This document shows, in pieces, positions 48,815-58,350 of a stretch of 64,000 bases of DNA. How positions within the stretch are numbered: the stretch's first letter is position 1; each line of letters starts with the position of its first letter. The DNA lies in NCBI GenBank assembly GCA_025808875.1, contig CP075528.1, positions 3,408,473 to 3,472,472 on the forward strand, in the 5' to 3' direction. Made by a program: the position numbers and the translations under genes. Source of the stretch: Enhydrobacter sp. (GTDB lineage Bacteria > Pseudomonadota > Alphaproteobacteria > Reyranellales > Reyranellaceae). The notes below the pieces were generated by a model, which saw only the letters and a list, made by a program, of their open reading frames with translations, was not told the DNA's origin and ran no database searches.

Positions 48815-49984
48815 CTACCGCCCGCCGAGCAGGCGGCGCGCGATCACCATGCGATGCACCTCGGACGGCCCTTCGTAGACCCGCATGGTGCGCACCTTCT
48901 GCGCCAGCCACGACAGCGGCAGCTCCTGGGTGACGCCCATGGCGCCGAAGGCCTGTTGCGCATGGTCGATGATCTCGGTCGCCATCTCGGTGGCGAATAC
49001 CTTGATCATCGAGGCCTCCATGCGCACGTCGCGGCCCTCGTCCTGCTTGACGGCGGCGTCCATCACCATCAGCCGGCAGGCATGCAGCTTGGTCGCCGCG
49101 TCGGCCACCCACCATTGAATCGCCTGTCGATCGGCGAGCTTCTGACCGAACGTGACGCGCTGGTTGGCGTGCTCGACCAGCATGTCGAGCGCGCGTTGCG
49201 CCATGCCGATGCACCATGCCCCCATCTGCAGGCGGCGCACGGTGAGGCGCAGCTGCATCGGGGCGAAGCCCTGTCCGATCCGGCCCAGCACCTGGGTGTC
49301 GGGCACGCGGCAATCCTCGAACACCACCTCGTAGGTGCGCTGGCCGGCCAGCATCGGGATGGCGCGCGCCACGACCAGGCCCTTGGTGCCCTTGTCGACG
49401 AGGAACGCCGTGATGCCGCCGCGCGCCCCCTTCTCCGGATCGGTCACCGCCATGACGATGGTGAAGTCGGCCTTGGCGATGCGGCTGATCCAGATCTTGC
49501 GGCCGTTGATCACCCAGTCGTTGCCGTCCTTGACCGCTCGCGTCTTCATGCCGGCCGGATCGCCGCCGGCGCCCGGCTCGGAGATGGCGATGGCCGACGT
49601 CGTCTCGCCCGCCGCGTACGGCTCCAGGTACTTCCTGCGCTGCTCGGGGCTCGCCGTCGCCAGCAGCATGTGCAGGTTGGGCGAGTCCGGCGGAAACGTG
49701 AAGGGCACCGCGGTGTATCCCAGCTCCTCGTTGACGCCGACCAGCGCCGTCCATGGCAGGTTGGCGCCGCCCGCCTCCTCCGGTACGTCGAGCGCCCACA
49801 GGCCGAGCTCCTTGCACTGCTTGAAGAGCCGCCCGTTCTCCTCGTCGGAGAGCGCCGCGGGCTGGCCGGCGGCGAAGCGATCGAGGATGTTCTTTTCCAG
49901 CGGCATCAGCTCGTTGCGCACGAACTTCCTCACCAGGTCGCGCAGCATCCGATGCTCTTCGGTGACCTTGAACATCCCGTCCAT
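48815..49984 (-). CDS. Acyl-CoA dehydrogenase
   Basis: The product has 389 residues. It shows AIAISEPGAGGDPAGMKT and the WVINGRKIWIS FAD-contacting segments, the C-terminal QAFGAMGVTQELPLS and a RMYEGPSEVHR-like ending (MRVYEGPSEVHRMVIARRL). It oxidises acyl-CoA to enoyl-CoA with FAD, passing electrons to ETF. The substrate chain is unknown. The catalytic Glu is not obvious at the usual place, so specificity should be checked. Confidence 0.9.
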   Translation of the reverse strand: MDGMFKVTEEHRMLRDLVRKFVRNELMPLEKNILDRFAAGQPAALSDEENGRLFKQCKELGLWALDVPEEAGGANLPWTALVGVNEELGYTAVPFTFPPDSPNLHMLLATASPEQRRKYLEPYAAGETTSAIAISEPGAGGDPAGMKTRAVKDGNDWVINGRKIWISRIAKADFTIVMAVTDPEKGARGGITAFLVDKGTKGLVVARAIPMLAGQRTYEVVFEDCRVPDTQVLGRIGQGFAPMQLRLTVRRLQMGAWCIGMAQRALDMLVEHANQRVTFGQKLADRQAIQWWVADAATKLHACRLMVMDAAVKQDEGRDVRMEASMIKVFATEMATEIIDHAQQAFGAMGVTQELPLSWLAQKVRTMRVYEGPSEVHRMVIARRLLGGR

Positions 49985-49993
49985 GGTTTCCTC

Positions 49994-51016
49994 CTAGGGC
50001 CTGCCGACGCCCTTGTTCACGAAGCCGAGCGTATAGGCCCGCGTCACGTCCAGCCCACCCGGCAAGACGCCGACATCGACCATCGAGTCATAGAAGCCCT
50101 GCCAGCGCGCAGCGCTCATGGCGCCGATTCCGCCCGTCACGGCGTCGCCCGACATCACGATGCCCCGCTCGTTCAGCACCTTGATGGCATAGGCGATGCG
50201 ATCGTCGGTCTGCTCGGGATTGTGCTTCTTGATGAGGGCATTGGCACCCTCGATCGCCGGTCCGCCCTTGAGGTATTGCGCCCAGCCCTCGAGCGAGGCG
50301 TCGACGAAGCGCTGGACGAGGTCCCTCTTCTCGGTCGCCAGCTTGCGCGAAATGGCGATGGTGGTCTGATAGGCGCTGAAGCCCGCGTCCGCGATCAGGA
50401 GCACCCTGGGTTCGCGGCCCAACGCCTGGGCGATCGAATAGGGCTCGGACGACAGGAAACCCTGCTGGACGGCGTTCTTGTCGGCGAGGAACGGCGCCAT
50501 GTTGAAGTTGTAGGGCCGCACTTGCGAATCGGACAGGCCGAACTTCTTCCTGAGATACGGCCAGAACGTGACGCGGCTGCCGTTGGAGATCAGCAGCGTC
50601 TTGCCCTTCAGCTTGTCGAACGAGTCCACGTCCGACTCGGGATGGGCGATCATCACCTGCGGATCCTTCTGGAAGATCGAGGCGATGGTGAAGAAGGGCG
50701 CCTCCTCGCGCACGAAGGTGAAGGCCTCGAAGCTGTTCGACATGATCATATCGACGCGGCCGGCCAGCAGGAGCTGGCCGATGTTCAGGGCCGGTCCGCC
50801 CTGCCGCAGGTCGCACTCGATGCCGTAGCGCCGGTAGATGCCCGCCGCGATGGCCTGGTAGTAGCCGCCGTGCTCGGCCTGGGCCCGCCAGTCGGTGTGG
50901 AACGACAGCCTGTCGAGCGTCTGCGCGCGCGGCCGGCGGGCGAGCGGCACCAGCAGCGGCGCGCCCGCGGCCAGGCCGAGAACCGCGCGCCGGTCGAGGC
51001 GAAAGGCTGCACTCAT
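49994..51016 (-). CDS. NMT1/THI5-like ABC transporter substrate-binding protein
   Basis: The product has 340 residues with a Tat-like signal (DRRAVLGLAAGAPLLV). LSFHTDWRAQAEHGGYYQAIAAGIY is the NMT1 family start, followed by SNSFEAFTFVREEAPFF. It resembles receptors for pyrimidine-, riboflavin- or aromatic-type ligands. The start is one base after the YdcF stop, so they are co-transcribed. No permease genes are nearby. Confidence 0.85.
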   Translation of the reverse strand: MSAAFRLDRRAVLGLAAGAPLLVPLARRPRAQTLDRLSFHTDWRAQAEHGGYYQAIAAGIYRRYGIECDLRQGGPALNIGQLLLAGRVDMIMSNSFEAFTFVREEAPFFTIASIFQKDPQVMIAHPESDVDSFDKLKGKTLLISNGSRVTFWPYLRKKFGLSDSQVRPYNFNMAPFLADKNAVQQGFLSSEPYSIAQALGREPRVLLIADAGFSAYQTTIAISRKLATEKRDLVQRFVDASLEGWAQYLKGGPAIEGANALIKKHNPEQTDDRIAYAIKVLNERGIVMSGDAVTGGIGAMSAARWQGFYDSMVDVGVLPGGLDVTRAYTLGFVNKGVGRP

Positions 51017-51017
51017 C

Positions 51018-51806
51018 TCACGAAGGCCCTCCCGGACCGCGTCGATCGAAAGCCAATGCCATCAACTCCCACAACGCCACCGACGACGTGCTCAGCGCAT
51101 TGACCGTCGGCAACCAATTCTCCCAGGACGGGCGGCTTTCCGCTCCGCCGATCCACGCCGTCGGGAATGCCGAAGCGTTCAGCCCGAGGCGGCGGGCGAG
51201 CCGCATCGCCCGCGGCATATGGTAGGCCGACGTCACGAGCGCCACCGGCTTGTCGCCCACCAGCCGGCGCACGTACAGGATGTTCTGGATGGTGTTGCGC
51301 GATTCGCCCTCCTCGACGACGGCGGAGGCAGGCACGCCGAGATCCACGAGGAAGATGCGCATCGCTTCCGCCTCGCTCATCGCCGGCGGGCCGCCTTCGG
51401 CGGGAAAGGCGCCGCCTGAGGCGATGATGCGCGGCGCTATTCCGGCGCGATACAGGCGCGCCGCCTCCCAGATGCGATCGGCGGAGTCCGTGAGCTGCGG
51501 GTAGGGCAGCTCCGGCGGCATCGCCGGGGCGATCGCGCCGCCGAGCAACACAATGGCATCGTAGCAGCACGGCTTGGCGGCGGCGGACTGGGCGCGCGCC
51601 TCTCGCTGCAGCGACTCCATCAGCACATCGCCGACCGCCGGAATTGACAGCAATAGTGTGTGGCCTACGGCGACGATCGCCGCCACCCAGGCAAGCCGGC
51701 GCCGACCGAACAGGGCGAGCAGCAGTGCAACCACCAGCCCGGCCGCCATGAACGCCGGCGGCAGCACGAGGTGGGCGAGGAACTTGAGAAGTACGAAGCT
51801 GTCCAT
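51018..51806 (-). CDS. YdcF/ElyC-like (DUF218) membrane protein
   Basis: The product has 262 residues. Two N-terminal transmembrane segments precede a DUF218 domain (AIVLLGGAIAP, ASGGAFP, EEGESRNTIQNI, VTSAYHMPRAMRLARR). Members influence envelope polysaccharide handling (ElyC/SanA). The soluble domain would be periplasmic. A typical length supports an intact gene. Confidence 0.87.
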   Translation of the reverse strand: MDSFVLLKFLAHLVLPPAFMAAGLVVALLLALFGRRRLAWVAAIVAVGHTLLLSIPAVGDVLMESLQREARAQSAAAKPCCYDAIVLLGGAIAPAMPPELPYPQLTDSADRIWEAARLYRAGIAPRIIASGGAFPAEGGPPAMSEAEAMRIFLVDLGVPASAVVEEGESRNTIQNILYVRRLVGDKPVALVTSAYHMPRAMRLARRLGLNASAFPTAWIGGAESRPSWENWLPTVNALSTSSVALWELMALAFDRRGPGGPS

Positions 51807-51847
51807 GGACGCCGAACGGCTCCTATATCAGCGCATCGCCCCAGGCA

Positions 51848-51890
51848 AAAGAAGAGCGGGCTCGGTTCGCACCGGCCCGCCCGACTCTTC
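51848..51890 (-). terminator. Rho-independent terminator after the HU gene
   Basis: On the minus strand GAAGAGTCGGGC pairs with GCCCGCTCTTC across a short loop and is followed by TTTTG. It begins 15 bases after the HU stop codon. Confidence 0.6.
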
Positions 51891-51905
51891 CGACTCCGAC
51901 GTCGG

Positions 51906-52202
51906 TCAGATCGCTTCCTTGAGGTCCTTGGCGACGCGGAAGGCGACCTTCTTCGACGCCTTGATCTTGATCGCCTCGCCGGTCGCCGGATTGCGGCCCA
52001 TGCGCGCCGGACGATTGCGGACCTGGAGGATGCCGAGGCCCGTGATGCGGACCTTGTTGCCCTTCTTCAGGTGACGGACGACCAGGCCGATGAACTCGTC
52101 GAGGGCGCCGGTTGCGTCCTTCTTGGTCATGCCGGTCTTCTCGGCCAGTTCGGCCGCGACCTTGCTCAGCGGGATGGTTGGAACGGAGGGTTTGGTAGCC
52201 AT
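51906..52202 (-). CDS. HU-family histone-like DNA-binding protein
   Basis: The product has 98 residues. LAEKTGMTKKDATGALDEFI, KKGNKVRITGLGILQVRNRPARMGRNPATGE and the KKVAFRVAKDLKEAI end are the HU/IHF signature, with the Pro-containing beta arm. It bends and compacts DNA. The upstream 177 bases are AT-richer and should hold its promoter. Members of this family also assist integration at CRISPR leaders, but a link here is not shown. Confidence 0.92.
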   Translation of the reverse strand: MATKPSVPTIPLSKVAAELAEKTGMTKKDATGALDEFIGLVVRHLKKGNKVRITGLGILQVRNRPARMGRNPATGEAIKIKASKKVAFRVAKDLKEAI

Positions 52203-52379
52203 TGTGAGGGGTCCCTTGAATTTTTCGTTGCACCAGCGTCTTTCCTGACGCCCCAGGGTCGCGCTGGCGATCCCAAGGTTATCCACGAATTGCGCTCCCG
52301 CAAGAGCCGAAACGTCGAAAAATGTCGATTTCTGGGGCTTTTTCGGCCATTTGGAACGGCCATCCACAGGTTGCAGAGA

Positions 52380-53291
52380 GTGGTCCGCGTGCCCGAGCCC
52401 GAATTGATCCCGACCTACAGCACCGCCGTGAACACCTGGCAGTGCGACGAGAACGACCATCTGAACGTTCAATTCTACACCGAATTCGGGCACGAGGCGT
52501 CGGCCCATCTGCTGGCTGCGCTCGGCCTCGGCGCTCGCGCCCGCCACGCCGCCGGCCTCGCCGTGACGACCGCCAGCGACCATGTCCGCTACCTGCGCGA
52601 GTTCCGGGTGGTCGATCCGATCGAGGTGCGTTCCGCGCCGGTCGAGCTCGGCGAGCATCACCTGATGCTGTATCACGAGATCCGCAACGCCTCGGACGGC
52701 ACCGTCGCCTCGACCGTCACCCGCCGTATCGAGTGCGACCGGCCGTGGCCCGCCGCCTTCCAGGCCCGTGCCGAGGCCGCCCTGCTGCCCCTGCCCGCGC
52801 AAGCCCGGCCGCGCAGCGTCGGCACCTTCGCCGTACCCGCGCTCACGCTCGACGCGGCGCGCGGCATCGGCCTGATCGAGATCGGCCGCAGCGTCGTCAA
52901 GCCGGCGGAGTGCGACGAGGCCGGCGCCTTCCTGCCGCGCCACCAGTTCGGCCGCTATTCCGACGGCGCGCCGCTGCTGTGGAACCATCTTGGCCTCGAT
53001 CGCGCGGCGATGCAGGAACACCAGGAAGGATCGGTCGTGGTCGAGATGCTGAGCCACTACCGCGGCCCGCTGCGCGCCGGCGACCTCGCCGTGGTGATGA
53101 GCGGTCTCGCCGACTTCTCCGACAAGATACTGAAGTTCACGCATTTTCTTTTCGACGGGGAGAGTGGCACGCTGGCGGCGTGCGCCGAGGCGGTCGGCAT
53201 GAAGTTCGACCAGAGGGTCCGCAAGATCATGGCCTTCACCGAAGCGGAACGTGTCCGACTCACGGCGCGCAAGCTGCGCCCGTTCGCATGA
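52380..53291 (+). CDS. Acyl-CoA thioesterase-like protein with tandem hot-dog domains
   Basis: The product has about 303 residues. The first half (TWQCDENDHLNVQFYTEFGHEAS) is a 4-hydroxybenzoyl-CoA thioesterase-like hot-dog with the D/N-x-N-x-x-Y pattern; a second, more divergent hot-dog covers the latter half (AFLPRHQFGRYSDG, VVEMLSHYRGPLRAGD). GTG starts at 52380 or 52389 are both possible; no ATG is suitably placed. It would hydrolyse an acyl-CoA. Confidence 0.75.
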   Translation: MVRVPEPELIPTYSTAVNTWQCDENDHLNVQFYTEFGHEASAHLLAALGLGARARHAAGLAVTTASDHVRYLREFRVVDPIEVRSAPVELGEHHLMLYHEIRNASDGTVASTVTRRIECDRPWPAAFQARAEAALLPLPAQARPRSVGTFAVPALTLDAARGIGLIEIGRSVVKPAECDEAGAFLPRHQFGRYSDGAPLLWNHLGLDRAAMQEHQEGSVVVEMLSHYRGPLRAGDLAVVMSGLADFSDKILKFTHFLFDGESGTLAACAEAVGMKFDQRVRKIMAFTEAERVRLTARKLRPFA

Positions 53292-53301
53292 GGATTGACC
53301 G

Positions 53302-53457
53302 ATGGACGCCAAGCAGTTCGACGCGGCGCGGCGGGAGGAGATCGAGGCCGAGGTCCGCACCCTGACCGAGGCGGTGCGCGAGGCTGCCCGCGCCCGCCTC
53401 GCCTTCGACGACGAGCCGGCCGCCTTCGCGAGCCTCATGGAGCGCGAGGGAAAATGA
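53302..53457 (+). CDS. AtzG-like (DUF4089-type) small amidase partner
   Basis: The product has 51 residues, helical, ending FDDEPAAFASLMEREGK, which resembles the L-x-x-D-E-P-A-x-x-F end of DUF4089/AtzG proteins. AtzG stabilises the amidase AtzE in cyanuric acid breakdown. The stop overlaps the start of the amidase (ATGA), matching the AtzG-AtzE gene order. Confidence 0.6.
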   Translation: MDAKQFDAARREEIEAEVRTLTEAVREAARARLAFDDEPAAFASLMEREGK

Positions 53458-54866
53458 TCGATCCGGCGCTGTTGCCGCTGAGCGAACTGGCCGACGCGAT
53501 CGCCGCCCGTCGCATCACGTCGGTGCAGGCCACCGAGGCCTGCCTGGCGCGGATCGAGGCGTGGCAGCCGCGCACCAACGCCTTCCTGCGCATCGACCGG
53601 GACGGAGCGCTGCGTCGCGCCCGCGCCATGGACGGAGAGATCGCCTCGGGCAGGCGGCGCAGCGCGCTGCACGGCGTGCCGATGGCGCACAAGGATCTCT
53701 ACTACCGCAAGGGCGCGCTCTCGACGGCGGGCAGCGCCATCCGCCGCGACTGGCGCGCGCCGGTGACGGCCACGGCGATCGAGCGACTGGACGAGGCGGG
53801 CGCCGTCGACCTCGGCTTCCTCAACATGGCGGAATGGGCCGCCGGCCCGACCGGCCACAACGTCCATTACGGGCATTGCCGCAATCCCTGGGACGGCAGG
53901 CGGGTCACCGGCGGCAGCTCGAGCGGCTCGGGCGCCGCGGTGGCGGCGCGCATGGTGCACGGCTCGCTGGGCTCCGACACCGGCGGCTCGATCCGCCTGC
54001 CGGCGTCGGCCTGCGGCGTGGTCGGCATGAAGGCGACCTACGGTCGCGTCAGCCGCTTCGGCGCGGCGGCGCGCTCGTGGAGCCTCGATCACGTCGGGCC
54101 GCTGACACGCACCGTGCGCGACAACGCCCGCATGCTGGCAGTCGTCGCCGGCCACGACCCGCGCGACGCGACGACCAGCGAGCGGGCCGTGCCGGACTAC
54201 GAGGCGGCTCTCGCCGCGGGTGTCGCGGGACTGAGGATCGGCTTCACCCTGCCGCACGCGCTGGTGCCGGTCGACGAACGGATCGGCGGGACGGTGAGCG
54301 CGGCGGCGGACGTGCTGGGCGGGCTCGGCGCGCGGATCGCACCGGCGACGATCCCCGATTTCACCGCGCTCTATCGCGCGGCCGAGGTGATCGTGAAGTG
54401 CGAGGCGGCGGCCATGCACGGCCCCTGGATGAAGGCCACGCCCGGTTCCTATGCCAACCAGGTGCGCACGCGCATGGAGGCCGGATTGTTCATCCCGGCG
54501 ACCGACTACATCGACGCGCTGCGGCTGCGCGCGCATTTCGTCGCGGAGTTCCTCGCCACGGCGATGGCGGACGTCGACGCCGTGCTGCTGCCCTCGATTC
54601 CCTTCCCGCTGCCGACGATCGAGGAGACCGACGTCGAGACCAAAGGCGGACCGGCGACGCTCGCCATGGTCGCGCGCTTCACCGGGCTGACGCGGCCCTT
54701 CAACACGTTGGGGCTGCCGGCGCTCTCCGTGCCGTGCGGCTTCGACGGCAACGGCGTTCCGATCGGCCTGCAGCTCGTCGCCAGGCCGTTCGACGAGGCG
54801 ACCTGCTATCGCATCGGCCACGCCTTCCAGGAGGCGACGGAGCATCACCTCAGGGTGCCGGCCTAG
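53454..54866 (+). CDS. Amidase-signature-family amidase (AtzE/GatA-like)
   Basis: The product has 470 residues. PMAHKDLYY gives the catalytic Lys, TGGSSSGSGAAVAA the cis-Ser and GSDTGGSIRLPAS the nucleophile. With the preceding small AtzG-like subunit it probably forms a heterocomplex that hydrolyses an amide such as a biuret-like or carboxamide compound; the substrate is inferred, not shown. It differs clearly from the amidase at 39994. Confidence 0.88.
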   Translation: MIDPALLPLSELADAIAARRITSVQATEACLARIEAWQPRTNAFLRIDRDGALRRARAMDGEIASGRRRSALHGVPMAHKDLYYRKGALSTAGSAIRRDWRAPVTATAIERLDEAGAVDLGFLNMAEWAAGPTGHNVHYGHCRNPWDGRRVTGGSSSGSGAAVAARMVHGSLGSDTGGSIRLPASACGVVGMKATYGRVSRFGAAARSWSLDHVGPLTRTVRDNARMLAVVAGHDPRDATTSERAVPDYEAALAAGVAGLRIGFTLPHALVPVDERIGGTVSAAADVLGGLGARIAPATIPDFTALYRAAEVIVKCEAAAMHGPWMKATPGSYANQVRTRMEAGLFIPATDYIDALRLRAHFVAEFLATAMADVDAVLLPSIPFPLPTIEETDVETKGGPATLAMVARFTGLTRPFNTLGLPALSVPCGFDGNGVPIGLQLVARPFDEATCYRIGHAFQEATEHHLRVPA

Positions 54867-55945
54867 TAGCGCGCGATCACCTGCTCGGCGAAGTCGCGCA
54901 GCGTGCGGCGGGCATGGTCCATCGCCGGCAGCAGAGTGACCTCGTTCAGGCCCATCGCCTCGCGCTCGCGCAGCATGGCGACGATCTCGTCGGGCGTGCC
55001 GACCAGCCCGCCCGTCGCGCGGATCAGATCCTCGGTGATGAAGCGGCGCTCCTCGGCGGGCAGGAAGGCGCAATGGCCATGGTGGACCTGCTGGTAGCGC
55101 CGGGCGGGCGGCGTCTCCATGCGCTCGGTGAAGGCGAGGTATTCCTCCCACAGGTCCCGGCAGCGCGCGGCGACGGTGCTGGTGTCGCCGTCCTTCTGAT
55201 AGAGCTCCCACCAGTAGTGCAGCGTCGCCGCCGCCATCGGCCCGACCGTGTCGATCACGCGGTCCGACGTCATGCCCTCGCCCGGTTCGAGGACGCAGGC
55301 ATAGGTGAGCGCGGCCGTGTGGAAGCCGTCGGGCAGCGCGCGGCCGACCGCGGCCGCACCGTCGCGCATCGCCTCGAGGCTCTTCTGCAGGCGCGCGCGG
55401 GTCTGGTTGTGCGAGCAGATGCGGCCGTCGCCGTAGGCGCCCGCCGCCTTGAGCGCGAGCGGCCCGTCGGCCGCCACATAGATCGGCACCGGACGGGCGA
55501 CGTCGATGAAGCCCATGTCGGGATGCAGGAAGCGGATGTCGCGGCACGTGCCGGCCAGCTCGTAGTCGACCTCCCGTCCGTGCAGCAAGGCGCGCAGCAC
55601 GCGCAGATATTCGCGGAAGGCGCCGGCCTTGATCGGGTCCTGGCCCATCACGCGCATCGCCGTGTGGCCCGTGCCGATGCCGAGGAAGACGCGCCCCGGC
55701 GCCAGCCGGTTGATGGTGGCGATCGAATGCGCCGTCACCGGCGCCAGGCGCACGCCCGCGACCGACACGCCGGTGCCCAGCCGGATGCGCGACGTGTTGG
55801 CCGCCGCCAGCGCCAGCACCGCATAGGCGTCGGAATAGAGCATCTGCGAATCGGCGGCCCAGGCGGCGTCGTAGCCCATCTGCTCGAGCTCGACGAACAG
55901 CTTCCAGTCCGATGCGCGCGGCACGACGGTGACACCGAATTTCAT
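54863..55945 (-). CDS. LLM-class flavin-dependent oxidoreductase
   Basis: The product has 360 residues. MKFGVTVVPRASDWKLFVELEQMGYDAAWAADS, RIRLGTGVS, RVFLGIGTGHTA and a GTPDEIVAMLREREAMG end identify the luciferase-like/F420-type fold. It would use FMN or F420 to oxidise a small substrate. It converges on the amidase with a four-base overlap and is divergent from the deacylase. Confidence 0.88.
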   Translation of the reverse strand: MKFGVTVVPRASDWKLFVELEQMGYDAAWAADSQMLYSDAYAVLALAAANTSRIRLGTGVSVAGVRLAPVTAHSIATINRLAPGRVFLGIGTGHTAMRVMGQDPIKAGAFREYLRVLRALLHGREVDYELAGTCRDIRFLHPDMGFIDVARPVPIYVAADGPLALKAAGAYGDGRICSHNQTRARLQKSLEAMRDGAAAVGRALPDGFHTAALTYACVLEPGEGMTSDRVIDTVGPMAAATLHYWWELYQKDGDTSTVAARCRDLWEEYLAFTERMETPPARRYQQVHHGHCAFLPAEERRFITEDLIRATGGLVGTPDEIVAMLREREAMGLNEVTLLPAMDHARRTLRDFAEQVIARY

Positions 55946-56006
55946 GATGCGGTTCTCCCGGTTTGGCGATGACAAGTGCGCTCGATCGGCCGACCATGGT
56001 CAAGTC

Positions 56007-57746
56007 ATGGCCAAACGTTTCGATCTCATCGTGCGCAACGGCACCGTCGTCGACGGGACGGGCGCCGAGCCGCGCGATGCCGACATCGCCGTGCTCGACG
56101 GTCGCATCGCCGCGGTCGGCCGGGTCCAGGGTGCCGGCCGCGAGGAGGTCGATGCCAGGGGCTCGCTGGTCACGCCGGGCTTCGTCGACGTTCACACCCA
56201 CTACGACGGCCAGGCTACCTGGGACGACCGCTTCACGCCGTCGTCCGGCCACGGCGTGACGACGGTGGTGATGGGCAATTGCGGCGTCGGCTTCGCGCCG
56301 TGCCGTCCGCAGGACCGCGACACGCTGATCAAGGTCATGGAGGGCGTCGAGGACATCCCCGAGATCGTCATGCGCGAGGGCGTGCCGTGGACCTGGCAGA
56401 GCTTCCCCGAGTATCTCGACGCGCTCGAGCGGCGGCGCTGCGACATCGACTTCGCCACCCAGGTGCCGCACGCGCCGCTGCGCGTCTTCGTCATGGGCCG
56501 CCGCGGCGTCGACCGCGAACGCGCGACGGCGGCCGACATGAACCAGATGGCCACCCTCGTCGAGGAAGGACTGAACGCCGGCGCGCTCGGCTTCTCGACC
56601 TCGCGCTCGCTGTTCCACCGCACCTCCGAGGGTGCGCTCACGCCCACCATCACCGCCGCCGAGGAGGAGCTGGCAGCGATCGCGCGCGGCATGGCCCGCG
56701 CCGGCAAGGGCGTGATCCAGCTGCTCGACGATTTCGAGGACACCACGGAAGCAGGCTCCACCGAGTTCGCCATGCTGCGCCGGCTGGTCGGGCTCTCGGG
56801 GCGGCCGCTCTCCTTCACCCTGCTCGACATCTCGATCTATCCCGGACGCTGGCGGACGCTGCTGCGCGAGATCGAGCGCGCCAACCGCGACGGCCTCGCC
56901 ATCCGCGGCCAGGTCGCGGCGCGGCCGGTCGCCGTGCTGTACGGGCTGGAACTGTCGTTCCATCCCTTCTCGACCTGCCCGAGCTATCGCGAGGTCGACG
57001 GCCTGCCGCTCGAGGCGAAGCTCGCCCGCCTGCGCGATCCCGCGCTGCGCGCGCGGCTGCTCGCCGAGGAGCCGGTCTACCACAACCCCAACATGCTGGC
57101 CTTCATGCGCAACGCGGCCAACATGTTCGTGCTGGGCGACCCGCCGGACTACACGCCGCCGGCCGACCGGCGGCTCGATGCGCGCGCCGCGCGCCTCGGC
57201 GTCACGCCGCTCGAACTGGCCTACGACCTGCTGACCGGCGGCGACGGCCGCACCATCCTGTTCCATCCCGGCGCCAACTACACCGGCTGCTCGGATGCCG
57301 GCATGGCCGACATGCTGCGCCACGAGCACACCGTGATCGCGCTCGGCGACGGCGGCGCGCATTACGGGCTGATCTGCGACGCGAGCTACACCACGCATGC
57401 GCTGACCTACTGGACGCGCGACCGCAAGGGCGAGCGCTGGCCGTTGCCGTGGACCGTGCGGCAGCTTACCGATGTGCCGGCCCGCTTGGTCGGCCTCGCC
57501 GACCGCGGCAGGCTGGCGCCCGGCTGCAAGGCCGACATCAACGTGATCGATCTCGACCGGCTCGCCGTCGCCGCGCCCCATCCGGTGCACAACCTGCCGG
57601 GTGGCGGCCGCCGGCTCGAGCAGAAGGCCGAAGGCTATCGCGCCACGATCGTCGGCGGCCAGGTCACCTATCGCGACGGCGTCTTCACCGGCGCACTGCC
57701 CGGCCGGCTGGTGCGGGGAGAGAGAGCGGTGCCCGGCACTCGGTGA
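56007..57746 (+). CDS. N-acyl-D-amino-acid deacylase-family amidohydrolase
   Basis: The product has 579 residues. FDLIVRNGTVVDGTG, the H-x-H metal site in FVDVHTHYDGQATWDD, and the later LGDGGAHYGLICDAS with the catalytic Asp identify the D-aminoacylase/dihydroorotase-like amidohydrolases. The metal-centre Cys of D-aminoacylases may be the one in MGNCGVGFAPC. It would release D-amino acids or act on related amides, fitting the amidase-rich setting. Confidence 0.88.
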   Translation: MAKRFDLIVRNGTVVDGTGAEPRDADIAVLDGRIAAVGRVQGAGREEVDARGSLVTPGFVDVHTHYDGQATWDDRFTPSSGHGVTTVVMGNCGVGFAPCRPQDRDTLIKVMEGVEDIPEIVMREGVPWTWQSFPEYLDALERRRCDIDFATQVPHAPLRVFVMGRRGVDRERATAADMNQMATLVEEGLNAGALGFSTSRSLFHRTSEGALTPTITAAEEELAAIARGMARAGKGVIQLLDDFEDTTEAGSTEFAMLRRLVGLSGRPLSFTLLDISIYPGRWRTLLREIERANRDGLAIRGQVAARPVAVLYGLELSFHPFSTCPSYREVDGLPLEAKLARLRDPALRARLLAEEPVYHNPNMLAFMRNAANMFVLGDPPDYTPPADRRLDARAARLGVTPLELAYDLLTGGDGRTILFHPGANYTGCSDAGMADMLRHEHTVIALGDGGAHYGLICDASYTTHALTYWTRDRKGERWPLPWTVRQLTDVPARLVGLADRGRLAPGCKADINVIDLDRLAVAAPHPVHNLPGGGRRLEQKAEGYRATIVGGQVTYRDGVFTGALPGRLVRGERAVPGTR

Positions 57747-58350
57747 ACCTGCATATGGTCGGTTCTCGTTATAAGAACGGAAAATAACGGCGGCCGATTC
57801 CCCATCTGATGAGTCGCCGCGCGGCCCGGCACTTTGGGCCGGCCGATCGGAAAGACCGCATGCACACGAGCAAAAACGCCGGCCGGAGTTGCCGGAGTTT
57901 CCCTGTCTCACTTTTGGGGCGCACCCCGTCGCGGAAATCGCGCAAATCGCGGAAATCGATCTCGGAAACCTCGGAAACCTCGGAAACCTCCGGCGGGGTG
58001 TCGCCGGACAATCGACGTCGCGGGCACCCGCCCGAGACGCCCTCAGGGTGGTGTGCCTGCTCTCTGCCGGAATGCGTTGCGCAAACTGCGGGAACTGCGG
58101 AAACCTCCGGTCACGGGTCGGGAGGACGGGTCGGCGGACGATTGGCGAAGCAGAACGTCGATACGGGAAATCCCGCAAGGCCCTCGCGGCCGGGTGTGGT
58201 CAGGGTGCTCATGCGCGTATTTTACCTCGACGCACCGGCGAGCACCTAATCGGGTCGATGGATTCGGTCCGATGCCGATGGCGTCTGCATCGGAGGGCGA
58301 TTCGACCCCCCGATTCCGGCACCGGACGCGAATCTGACTCTCTCGCCGGC
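57747..58350. repeat. 604-bp gene-free region with two clusters of 9-bp repeats
   Basis: Three units of the type TCGCG(G/C)AAA (57929-57955) are followed, after five bases, by three exact CTCGGAAAC units (57961-57987). A second cluster, GCGCAAACT-GCGGGAACT-GCGGAAACC, lies at 58079-58105. Both clusters run into a CTCCGG sequence. Frames crossing the region are repeat-driven and have no family resemblance. I see no RNA gene. Confidence 0.6.

Noticed and set aside
51906..58178. A 2090-codon minus-strand open frame
   Set aside because: It is the antisense shadow of the thioesterase, amidase and deacylase genes joined to the real HU frame at its end; high GC suppresses stop codons.
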